Shown here one piece after another: positions 11,101-23,100 of a DNA stretch of 64,000 bases. The DNA lies in NCBI GenBank assembly GCA_026770575.1, contig MU657233.1:85916-149915 (forward strand), written 5' to 3'. A model generated the notes under the pieces. It did not search any database. It had not been told where the DNA came from and was given only the letters and a program-made list of their open reading frames with translations. Within the stretch, counting starts at the first letter, position 1. Each line of letters opens with the position of its first letter. The stretch comes from Pelagophyceae sp. CCMP2097 (lineage: Eukaryota > Sar > Pelagophyceae). A program made the position numbers and the translations under genes.

Positions 11101-14100
11101 CTGTCGACCGAGGCGCCGCCGAGGAGCCCGACGGCGACGAGGAGACCGTCGCGGGCCTGGTGCGCATGCTCGCGATGGTCCGTTGGGTCCGCGCCGACGT
11201 GCGCCGCGCGCTCGCGGCGCCGTTCGCCCAAGGCGCGACGGCACCGTCGCGGGGGACGTTGCCGCCCGAGGCGAATGCGGACGATACGGGGCGAGCCGAC
11301 GGCGCTGTGTCTGGGCGCACATGGGCGTCGCTCTTCGACTCGCTGCTGCGCCTCGCGGACAAATGCGCCCAGCCGCTGCAGGGCCAGGCGGTGCCATCGC
11401 CGTCGGCGCTGTCGGTCGAATTTTTGCAGCGGGCGGTCCGTGAAGATGCCGCCGCGGCCATTTCCGAGGCGACTGGGCTCTTGCCGAAGCGCGCGGAGAA
11501 GACGGCATTTGCGATCCGATGCGCTCGAGGCCAAGTCGACGCAGTTGTCGCGGCCGCCGTGCTCTCGAAAATGGCAAACGACGCTCGAACAATCGACGAG
11601 CTCGTGCCGTCGGTGCTGCGGCCGGCGCTGAGCGAAAAGCGCGTCGAGCGCGGCGTCGAAGACGCGCTTCTACTCGACGACGTGGCACTGTTTCAGAATC
11701 CTCCTCAAAGGCCGCCCAAGCCCGGAGAGTGCCTCTGGGTCGCTGACGACCGCTGCGCAGAGCCAAACCGCCGCGGCCGCGGCCACGAGACGACGCGCGA
11801 CGACGATGCCTCGGACGACGACGACGCGTCGGCGGTCACGGACGCGAGCGACGACTCTGCGTCGCGGGGCTTCTGCCGCCGGCGGCGGCTGGCGGTGGTG
11901 TTGCGCCTGGAGAAGAACGATTTTGGCCACGAGAAGAGGCGCGACGACGCCGATTTTGGCCTCTTCCGCAAACTCCGAGTCGCCTACGTCGGCGGGGCGG
12001 CGGCGACGCGCCGCCTCGACGGCGGCGGCGGCGGCGAGGCCGACGCCGGCGAGTCCGACGCCGGCGAGGCCGTCGTCTCGTTGTCAGAGTGCTGCGTTTG
12101 CGGCGAGGGCGAGGAAGAAAACGAGCGGGTGGCGCTGTGCGACGCGATTCGCGGAGTGGCGTCCGAGGCGTGGCTCGAGGCCCGCGGCCTCTCCTGGGCT
12201 CTGCTGCGGACGGAGACGGCGCACGACGCGCGCGGGCCGCGGACGAACCTCAGGGCGGACGAGCTGCTGGAAGTGTACTATTCGGCGGCGGTGGAATTCG
12301 ACGACTGGCCTTTATCAGTAGACGCTCATGCCCGCCACTCGGAAGAGTGCGCCCGCGCAGACGACCTGCAAGCGCTGCTGCAGACGCTCGCGGTCTGCGC
12401 GCCGACGGGCAATGGGTTTCCATCAAAGTCTGCCTTTCTTGTAGACGTCGAGCGGGACGCCGCGCGCCTCCAAGAGGCCAAGACAGCGCTGTTGATCAAG
12501 TGCCTCGGTGCGCTGGCACCTAGCGCGTCGTCCGACGGCGCGGACGGTGTGCTCCTGGGCTACGCGCCGGCAGTCCTTGCCGACGTCGTTTCCAACGTCC
12601 TCGCGTCCGGCACCCAAGCCTCCCTCGACGGCGTCCAAGCGGCGCTGGACGCGGCGCTGCGCTTCGACGCGCTGGACGCCGCCGACGCGCAGCCGCTTCT
12701 CGCTGCCGTGCTTGGTATCGCGCGCCAAGTCTGCGGCGTGCGGGGCGGCCGAGCGCCAGACGCAGTGTCGGACGGCGACCCGCCGTCGGACGACGCCGCC
12801 CGAGGCGCGGCGCGGCACCTGCGCGCCTCGGCGTGGGCGCTCGCGTCTCGCTGCGTCGACGCCCTCCTCCGGCGGCCCGCGTCGGACAATGGCCAACTCC
12901 TCGGCGGCCGCCTCATCTCGCGGCGCGGCGCCGCCGACGATGCGACCGTCCGCGCGCTCACCGCGCTGCTCCACGACGGCGACGGACTGTTGCCGCGTGG
13001 CGTGGCCTTGCTATCTTGTGAAGAGGCTGAAGCGCTCCGCGTACTGGACAGACAGCTCGTCGCCGCCGCGCCTGCGTCGCTCCGCAACCTCGGCGGCGTC
13101 CCGCTGAGGTGCGCCTGCGTCGCCGTCGCGCTCGCGGTCCGGTCATACGCCGGCGCGGCGGATGTCGCCGGCGCGGCGGATGCCAGGGCCGCGATTGCAG
13201 AGGACTGGGGCTTACTCACGGGCCTGCGCATGCGCTTCACGGCGGCGCGCGATTCTTCCGGCGCGACGTACGCCGACACGGCGCGGCGCGTCATCGCCAA
13301 TGCGCTCTTCCTCGTCGCGAAAGCGGCTCCGCGCCACGCCGCGGCGTTTGCCGACGTCGCCAAAAGCGTCGCGGCCTTTGCCTTTGACGCCGACGGATCG
13401 CACCGCGCCGCCCTCGAGGTGGCCATGGACGCCGCCGCGGTCACGGTGGCGCGGCGAAAAGCGGCGTTTGAAGGTTGCCTTGTGCTGGAAGAACTGCTGG
13501 AAGAGGACGCTTTTTGGGAGGCGCTTTCGGACAAACTTCCGGCAACGGCGCACGATTTCGAAGACGGCGATCTCCTCGGTCGCGTCGCCGCGGCGCTGCG
13601 GCACGGCGGCAAGTACGACGCGCTGCGCCGTGTGGCGCATGCGCCATTGCGGCGCCCAACGAGTTCAGACGACGACGACGAAGACGACGACGACTCTGCA
13701 ACGAGCCTGAGGACGCGGCGGCGGGACGAGGCGATGCGGAGCGGCGCTGAAGCGTCTGGTGGCGTGGAGGGCGAGTCGTGCGTCGTTTTGGGCCTCGCCT
13801 TGGCCTCTTGTGACGCGCGCGATGAATTGCTGGAGACGTTTGGTTTGCTCTGCGACGCCGTCGGAAGGGCGCTGCGAATCGCGGTCGGGAAGGCCGATGT
13901 TGGTGGGGTGAAGCGGCTTTTACGTTTTTTTGGCTGCGGGGCCGACTCCACTTTTGACATGGCGCGCCTGCGCCGGACGCTGAGCCCGGACGGCGAGTGT
14001 CTGCTCCGGCGCGTCGTAAGCCTTGGCGTCGATCAAGGCGACGAAGACGTATGCAAAGCGGCGCTCATCCTCAGCGCAGTCTTCGTGCCGACGAGCCTCT

Positions 14101-17100
14101 ACGACGCCATCCACGGCGCGCTCGGAGCGCCCACAGGAGCCTTTGACGTACTCGGACACGCGACGGCGCTCGTATTGCAGCGCATCGCGTTTGACTCGGA
14201 TGAAGCGCTGACGACTCCAAAGTGGCGGTGCTTGTTTTTCGAGCTCACAAGCCAGCCGCAGCCACTGGTCCAGAGGCGCGGCTGGCGCCTCCTCGGCCTT
14301 TCACTCGAATCCTTAAAAGGCGCGCCGAGCGAAAGCGGCGCGTTTGTGCCTTTAAGAGCCGGCTCGGACGCCGGCGCAGACGTCGGCGCAGACGTCGACT
14401 TTGCGGCCGGTGATATCGCAACGGCCGGTGAAGTCGACTTTGCGGCCGTTGCGACGGCCGCGCTCGCGACGGCCGCCGCGCCGTACGCGCGCCTCTGTCG
14501 CGACGCCGCCTTTGACGCCGGCCCGCCGCCGGACGCGGGCGAGGCGCCGCCGTTTGCATCAGGCGCGTTCGAATCTATGTCGTTTGCCGGCGAGTCGTTA
14601 GCCGCCGCGCACGAGGCGGCGGTGACGCTGCATAAGCTGCTGCGCTTGTCGAGCGGCGCATCGGGGCCGGCGTGCGCCGTTTTGTGCGAAGCACTGGAGA
14701 ACTTGCAATATGGCGAAGCACTGGAGAACTTGCAATATGGCGAATTGCATCACGACGGCGCCTCTACGGCGCTCGGCCTCGGCGCGCTCGCCGTCGTCGG
14801 CGCGCGAGGTCCGTTTGGGTGCGGCGAGGGCCGGAGCGGCGACGACTCTGACGCGGTCGAAAATGCGTTTGAAAATGCGGTCGAAGAGACGTATCCGTCG
14901 GACGTATCCGTCGCAAGGCCGCAGGCGCTCGAAAATGGTGGAGAACGCTGGACTGGGTCTGCGGGCGAAAAGCTCGCCGCCGGCGTCGCGGACTGCTGCG
15001 CGCGGCTCTGCGTCAAAGTTTCGGAGCCGTCCGTTTGCTTCAAGGTCGCGCGGTGCTTGGCCATGCGCGCCGTGCTCCGTCTAGCGACGACTTCGGACGA
15101 GCTCGCGGCTACACTCGTCAAAGCCCTCTCCGACGGCGGCGGCGCGCGCCTCCTTTCCGCGGCCGCTGGATCCGTCGAGGCAACCGACGACGCGGACAAA
15201 CTCGAGGCCTTGCTCGACGCCACTCTGTACGCGCAGCATCCGGGAGAGGCGCAGCCCGCCGACGACGCCGTCTCGGAAGAGGGCGACGAGGTGTCTGGCG
15301 GCAAGGTCGCCGCGTGGCCGCGCCTCTTCCACTGCCACCACGAGCGCGTGGCCGGGTCGTCGCCGCGGCCGGGCGGCGTGGCTTTGAGAGCTGCGCCTCG
15401 CACTTCGGCGCCGCAGATCGGCCGCCTCGGGCCCGGCGGCGAAGTCCTTGCCTACGGCGAGGCCGCCGGCTGGCTCCGCCTCCGCCTCGGCCCGCCGCCG
15501 CGCGCCGCCGCCGAGCATGCCGGGTCTGCAGAGGGTACTCGCAGCTCTGCAGAGGGCTTTTCGCCGTCGGCATCCGACTCGAGCGCGACGACGACGGCGC
15601 GCGCCGGCGCGGCGGAAGCGCCGCAATTCGGCCGGCGTTCGGCGCCGCCGCCCGACGTGGGGCCGTCGATGGGGGCAGCGCGAAGGCCGCCGTCTGATGA
15701 CTTTAGCGACTTGACGCCGTCCGAGGCCTCGCGCCAACCCGAGGCGCACGCGCCGTCGGAGACGTCGCAGAGGACGGGCCTGGCGCAGATTTCAGAGGGC
15801 ATTTTCTCGGAGAGCTCGGACTCGCCGAGGTCGGCGCGGACGCGGGAAACCGCCGGGGAATCGCCTCGGTCCGCTTCGGAGTCGCCGCCGGCGCCACCGG
15901 GCGCGGCGCCGCCGGCGCCCCCGGGCCGCCCGGTGGCGCCGGACGACGCCGAGGACCGCGACGACGCGAGGCTGACGTTTGACGACGAGGCGACGCTGGA
16001 TCGCGACGCGGAGACGCTGGACAGAGACGACTTTACCGTGGACGAAAAGACGCACACTTCCGAAATCTCGCCAACGGACTTGGACGCCGCCGACGGCACT
16101 GACTTAGACCGCCTGTCCTGCTTAGGGCTGACGCAGGCCTCGACGTTGTCGGAGTTGGACGTTTGCCAAGGCGAAGACGACGAACGTTCGGTGGTGAGAG
16201 CAGGCTCGCCCGTTTCGGACGTCACTTGGCGAGACGTCGTCGGGCCCGCCGAGGGCAACTTCTGCTGGGCGCCAAGGCGAGACTCGAGGGGCATGGAACT
16301 CTTGCGTCCGGGCCCGCGCGGCGGCGCTTTTGGCGCGCGGCCATCTTTCCAAGCTTGCCAGACTTCATCAGAGGGCGAGTCTGCCGAGGATTCTTCCGAG
16401 GCTTCTTCCGACGTTTGTTCGTCGGACGTTTGGCGGTTCGCCGGGCTGGAAGACGACTCTGGGGCGGAAGTGGAAGAGGCGGATTCCAGGTACTTTGCCG
16501 ACCAAAGCTTTACCCCTTTGGAGGGCCTCTGGCGCGGCGCAGACGACGAGTCCGACGAGGACCGCCGGCCCGTGACGAGGCGAGGCCTCGCGCCCGGCGC
16601 GGCGCGAGGCCGCTTCCTCCGGCGGACGTCGTCAGCGGTGGATCTGCTCAGAGTCAGGGTTGGAGTTGCATCGTCGGATCTGCTCAGAGTCAGGCCGGCA
16701 ACGTTGCATCGGCTCTGCGAACTTGAAGGCCTCCGGCCGCAGCGGGCCTTCAATCGGCCGCCCTTAGCGCCGCTGCCGCCGGCGGTGAGACGCGCGTCGT
16801 CGAAGAGCGCGGCTGCCCTCGCGGACGCGCTTTACGTCGTGCGGGCCCGGGAAGTCGTCCTGGCCCTCGCGCTGCACTGCGTAGGAGACGGCGGCGCGCG
16901 GCTCCGGCGGCTGCTCTCGGACGGCGACCGTCTCGCCGCGGACCACGTCTGCTCGCTCGCGAAGATGGTTTTCGAACGCGAACCCTACTCGTGGATCGCT
17001 GCAGAGGCCGTCCCAGGCATCCTCGGGTCTGGCGAGCCGCTGTCGTTCCCGCTCGGGTCGGCGACGCACCGGGCGCTCCTCACGCCCGTGGTCCAGCATT

Positions 17101-20100
17101 TGCTGACGTCGGACGACGGCGCCTTTGCCCGCGAGGTGATTCAACTGGTGCAAAAAGAGCTGCGCGGCGCCGTTGACGCGTCGCTGCGGCGGCCGACGCG
17201 GCAGCGGGAAACGCCGCGCCAAGGGCGCGGCTCGCTGGCCTTTGCGCAGTGGGCCACGCGCGCCGCGCTCGCCTGCGGTTCCAGCTCTTTGGCAAATCCG
17301 CGGCGCCTCATGGATTCTGAAAAGGTGGCCCTTTTTGAACACTGGACCTGCGCGCTCTCGTCAAAGTGCGTCTTGGTCAAGCAGCACGTCCTCTCGGAGC
17401 TCGCGCGCATGCTCTCGCAGCACGCCGACGCCGAAAGAGCCGACGGTTCGAAACGAGTCCTCCAAGCCTGCCTGCGGTTGCTGCCTTTACAGCGCCTCAA
17501 GGCAGCAGCCGCTTTGAGGCTCTTGCGCGAGGCGGACAACGACCCCGTCGCTTCGCGCTATTTACAAGCGCTTTTAGACGTCGTCGCCACGGCGGAGGCA
17601 GTACCGCCGAGCCTCGCCACGGCGGAGGCAGTACCGCCGAGCCTCGAGGAGCATCCCCAAAATGCCGAGGCGGCCTCGCTTGGCGAAAAACAGCGCTTCT
17701 GCCTGCGGCTCGGGTGCGGCGGCGCGATGCGCGTCGGGGCGCGGGATTGTCCTCCGCCGTGGACGGCCGAATTCGTGGTTTTCAGATCAGAGGTCTGCGA
17801 TTCCTCCTCGGTTGGCGATTCCTCGTCCTCCTCCGCAGCTTTCCAGAATCCTTCCGACGCCTCGGTTTGCGATTCCTCCTCGGAGGCGTCTGACGATTCT
17901 GACGCTTCGTCGTCGGACGAAGACTCTTCCGAGGCGTCAGGCGAATCGCTTTCGTTCAAGCCGATGCAGCAGTGGCTCCCGAGGATCAGCCTCGCGTCGT
18001 CGACCAACGGCGCGATTGAGCTGCAGCGCGGCGGGCCGGCCTTTGGGGCGTTGTTCGACGGTGAGCTGGAAGCGGTGGCCGATGAAGCAAGATGCGTCTG
18101 CATCGGTGGCAATTCGTTCGATTACGTCGTCCCCGCGGGAAAGTGGATCCACCTTGCCTTTGTCGCGCGAGACGCCAGCGGGGGGAAGGCGAAGCACGTG
18201 GTGGATTTGTACGTCGAAGGCGTGCTCGTGGACACGGTGCACGCGCGCGTCTCATTACCCTGCGGAGCAGTCGGCCGCGAGGACGCGCTCGGCGGCGCCG
18301 GCGCGAAGCGAGCGCCGCGGCGACGGGACCGCGGCGAGGCGCCGCAGCCGCAGCCGCCGTCGCCCGAACATGGCGCCGGCTCGCCGCCGTGCGCGAAGCT
18401 CCCCGACCAAGCGTCCAGCGGCACGCTGCCGCACCAGCCGGGCCAGTCTTCCTCTTCCAACCCCGTCGACGATGCGGCAAGGTGCGGGTCGGAGCACGGC
18501 GAGCGGCGGCGGAGGAAGGGCTTTGAAAGGGCGCCGGCGGAGCTCCGCATAGCCTCGGTGCGCTACTGGTGCGTCGCCCGGTCGCAAGCAGACCTCGGCC
18601 GCTGCCTGCACAGCCGCGCCTACGGCGGCGCACGCGGCTTGCTGGGCTCTTGGGATTTGACGTTTGACGATTTCGCAAACGGCGACGTGCCCGCCTCGAG
18701 AGCTTTCCTCGGAGTCGACTCTACGGATCAGCACGAAAGCTGCCTTTTCCGCGGCAACGCGAAATGGGCAAGAGCCGACGACGCGCCGCGCTTCCCGCCC
18801 TTTGAAGCCGGTGCGGCGGACAGAAAGGAGGACGAGGACCGAGGCCGAGACTCCGAGTCTGGCGGGGATGAAGACGGAGACGGCGACCTCGTCCTCCGTG
18901 GCACTACTCTGCGGCGCGCGCTGCCGCAGTTCCAGACGGGCAATTTGGCTCGGCCGAGGACGGAGTCGTTCCTGTTGCGGCTTCGGAGGTGCCGTGGGAG
19001 TCGAGCGGCGGGCTCAATTGAGTACCCCGAAAGAGGAATAGTGTGCGCCGTCGAGGGCTGTTTCAACGACGACGGGACGGCCGTCCACGTCAAGGCCACG
19101 CGCGTCGTCGAGGGAAACGATTTAGACGCCGTCGACGGCTCGACTTTACGAAGAGTGTGGCGCGGACCGGGAAGACCGCCCGCGGGTTTCAAGTACGTGG
19201 CGGAGCCGCAGCCTTTCGCCGCGGCCAACTGCTGTTCGCTCTCGCCCCTCGGCGCGGTCATCACGGCGAAGCGCGTGCGCGTTGCAGACGGCGATTCGGT
19301 TGTTGATGACGGCGAGGCGTGGCGGGACCATGGCGCCGGCGGCCTTGCGGCGCAGGCGGGGGCGTGGCGCGGCAAGGTCTTGTACGCCGAACGCCTTGTT
19401 CGAGTGCGCAGGCCGGTGGGGCTTTGGCACGTGGACGAAGCGAACTTGCCCTCGAAAATCTTCGCCACCGACACGCCATCCCAACCTCGCCGACGCCTCA
19501 TCTCAACAGTCTCATTCGGCGGCAAATTCAAGGCCGTCGCGACGCTGCGCACGCGGGGCGACGTTGAAGACTCTGACGACCCGACGTCTCCGGCGTTTTT
19601 ACAAACCTTTTCACGACTCGAGCACGCCCCGCAAGGCGCGGCCGACGCTCCACACGTAGAGGCGGGCCTGTACGCCCTCCGGGCGCGAAACGCGGCGGCG
19701 AGCGCGGCGGCGGCTTTGTTGGACGTGTGTTCGCAGGACTCGTTTGGGCCTTCAACTTGTACCACCGCCGAACGGACGCAAGTTGCAGTCGCCGAGGCGC
19801 TGCGCCTCGCCGTGCGCGCGGCGCAGCTCCGCGCCTCGCTCGGCGCCGCGCCGCTGCCGCTCGACGAAGCGGCGGTCGTCTGGCGCAGGAGAAGCGCGGG
19901 CGCAGACGTCGGCGACGGGCCGCCCCTCGAGACGCCACCGCCGGCGTCTTCTTCGCCAAGGCGGCCGTGGCTGCGGCCGGCGACGTCGCAGCCGTCGCCT
20001 GCAGATAATTCGACGTTGGCGCGGCCGTGGCGGCTCGAGAGCCGCGCAGAGGCGCCAGGGCCCACCGTCGACGACGCCCCCGTCGACGAGGCGAATTACG

Positions 20101-23100
20101 ACCGACCCTGGCGGCTGACCGGCCAGGCCGCCGTCGACTACGCGACGCGGGGAGCCAACAGCGAGGCGCGGGCGCGGCCCGCCGCCGTCGAGCATGAGCG
20201 GCCGTGGCGCGTGAATACCCGGTTGGGCCGAGCGGCCAACAACGAGGCGCGGGCGGCCCTCGACGACGCGGCGAGGTCCGCGGACGAGGCGCAGCGGTGC
20301 CTCGTCGACCGCCTCTTCGCCGACTCGTTGTCGTTTGAGGCGCTGCGTCTGTTGACGTCGCCGACGCCGCCGACTGGCGCTTCTGGCGAGTACGTTATTC
20401 GGGCGCCAAGGACGGGGCTGGCGAGCCTCCGCGCGCCGAGGCCGAACCTCGAGCGCTTGGCGAGCGAGCCCGTCGCGGCCGGCGCGCCGTTGGTCTTTGA
20501 AACCGTCGCTTTCGCGAGGCGCAGGGCGTGCGCGCCAGACGACTTGTGCGCCGGGTGTTTGAGGCAAGGCCGCTGCGTCTTGGCGAGTTTGGTGCCCGAA
20601 GGCGCCGCGGCGCCAGAGGACGGAGTGGCGGCGCCGGAGGATGCGCGGCTGGCGGTGTGGGGTGTCGGGCGGCGGTACAAGTGCTGCTGGGAGTGGCTCA
20701 TCCGGCGCGTTTCTTCCGGCGACGTCGGCGTCGGATTGATCGAATTGCACGCGGACCCGCTTTGTAATTTGGGCGACGATCTCGGCTGGGTCTACAAGTC
20801 GACGGGCCTGCTGGCCCACGGCGGAGTCACCTTCTCCGCGGCGCCCACTTTCGGAGCCGGCGACGTGATAGGCGTCGAATTGGACTTGGACGACGAGTCC
20901 CAAGGATCGGTGCGCTTCTACAAAAACGGCGTCGCTTTGAGCCTCGTTGCGGCGGCCGGCATGGACGCGGCGTTGCAGCTGCCCGTAGACTTGGGCGACG
21001 CAGCTCGGAGCCCCGCGCGGGGCCGCGTCGCCGCGCCCCGCGCCGTGCGCGGCAAGGCGTGGCTGCGGCCGGCGGTGCACTTTGGCGGCGCCGGCGACGG
21101 CGTGGTCGCGTTCGGGGCGAAAGAGGGCTTTGGAGAGCGCAAGTACGTGACCGACGCGCCGTCGCGTCTGGCGACGACGTACGCGGGCGAGTGGCTGAAA
21201 GGCGTGCGCCACGGCGTCGGCGAGCTGCGGCACTCTGGCAAGGCGGCGTGCTGGTGAAGCGCCGCGTCGGGGAGTGCAAAACCCGGAATCGCGAAACGTT
21301 GGATCAAAGTCGGCAAACGCGGTGCAATCCGAGCCGCGTGGGGCATCAGAGGCGAATTTGGCACCGGAAGTGGGAGGCGAAAGACGCATCGTCTCGTAGG
21401 CTCGGCAACTGGGAGCACGACGTTCAACACGGCGTTCAAATCTGGATCGACGCCAAGGCCGCACCAGGCGACCGCGCGATTGCCGTCCTCTTCGACCGCG
21501 GCGCGCGGTGCCGGAACTTGGACGAGGTGGGGGATGTCGCCCAAGTGCTGTGCGGGTTGAGAGCCAAGTTCGCAGACGCAAAGGCCGCCAGCCGCAAGGA
21601 ACCGCAACATGGGCCGCCGGCGGAGGACGCCTCTCGCCACGACGCGGACGGCGTCTGCGCGCCTTGCGACGCGGCCTCTGAATCTTCGCAAGCAGACGAG
21701 ACGGGAAACGACGACGACGACGACGTCTCTGAAGAGGCCTCGGACGACGACGAGGGGCAGATGCCGGATCCCGACGCGGACCGCGCATCGGTTTTGGAGA
21801 GCGACCCGCGGTCTCCGCTGACGGCGGCGCAGGTGGTGGCCGCGGCGCGCGCATCTGCGTTGGCACGCGCCGCCTCGGAGGACGCGCCGCAAACTCTGCC
21901 CGAATCGGAGGACGCGCCGCAAACTCGGATGCCCGCGGACGGCGCGAGGAAGAGGCGTGCCGCGAGGTGGACTCTCCGAATCGTCTACAAGGACGGCGCT
22001 ACGGCTCGTACGGGCGTCGAGATCGACGCGTCGCGCGTCGTGCGGCGCGTCGCCGTCGGCGAGGAGTTGGAGGCGACGCGCGTCGCGGTGACCGCGGACG
22101 GCGTGCTGCGCTATAAAGTGCGCCTCAAGGAGACGGCGGAGGGGCAAGAGACGGGCTGGATCTCGGAACGGCTCCGCGGTGGCAAGTGCGACACCGTCTG
22201 CGTCGTCGTGCGGCACGTGCCGAGGCGCGCCGCGCGCTACCGCGTGGTCAGGGCCGGCGGGGCCATGGTCCGCGCCTCTGAGTCGTAAAAAGGCGGCGTC
22301 AGTCCCGTTCAATCGGCAAACGTGGATCCACGAGGGGGCTTCACGGTGGCTTTGCGCCGTCCAAAAGGCCCTTTTTTCGAAAGCGTCCTTATCCAAGCGC
22401 TCTTTGCGATCCAAGCGCTCTTTGCGATCCAGAGTCGGCCGAAGATTTGCAACACTGGACCGACTTTTGAGGGCCATTTCGTCGTTTTCTTGATTTTTGA
22501 TTTCGTCGCTAGGCTCGACGGCGCGGAGCTGGGTTTGGCGCCGTTTGGGACGGCGCTGCGCGTCTCGGAGCGGCTTTTGCTGGACAACGGGACGACGAGG
22601 CTGCGCATCGTTCAGCCTCTGCGTTGGGCCGGTTGGGCGAGCGAGAAAGGCCACATCGTCAAAAGAGAGCCATCAAAGAAGGAGATGGCCGCCGACGCGC
22701 GCCACCGCGAGGCCCGGCGACGGAGGGCCGTGCGCTACAAGCGCGAGGCGAAGCGGCAGCTCTTAGGGCAATGCGGCGAAGACGACGACGTTTCCGACGG
22801 AGCGCACGCCGAAAACGCGGCACAATCTCAAGAGACGAAGTTTGTGGCGCATGCCACGTTTACTGCCTCGACGTCGGCGTGGTGCCTTTTAGACCGGCGG
22901 TCGTGCTCCGCGGGCGTCGAAATTTCGCAAGACCTTTTAAGGGCGACGTGCGCCGCCCCGAGGATGGGATCCGGCCTCGTGCTCGGGTCGAGGTGCATGC
23001 GGCGAGGGGTGCATTACGTGGAAGTGCGAGTGGATGCCGCGAGCTGGGGATCCGTCTTTGTTGGCGTCGCCGCCGCCGCGGAAGCGCAGCCTATGGGGCG

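Noticed and set aside
19752..21866. Long minus-strand open frame (about 700 codons) opposite the HECT gene
   Set aside because: Composition is Arg/Pro/Ala-rich without motifs, as expected for the complement of a GC-rich coding exon; the plus strand has SPRY and MORN features at the same place. The same applies to long antisense frames at 12560-13960, 15452-16753, 18728-20065 and 24550-25890.
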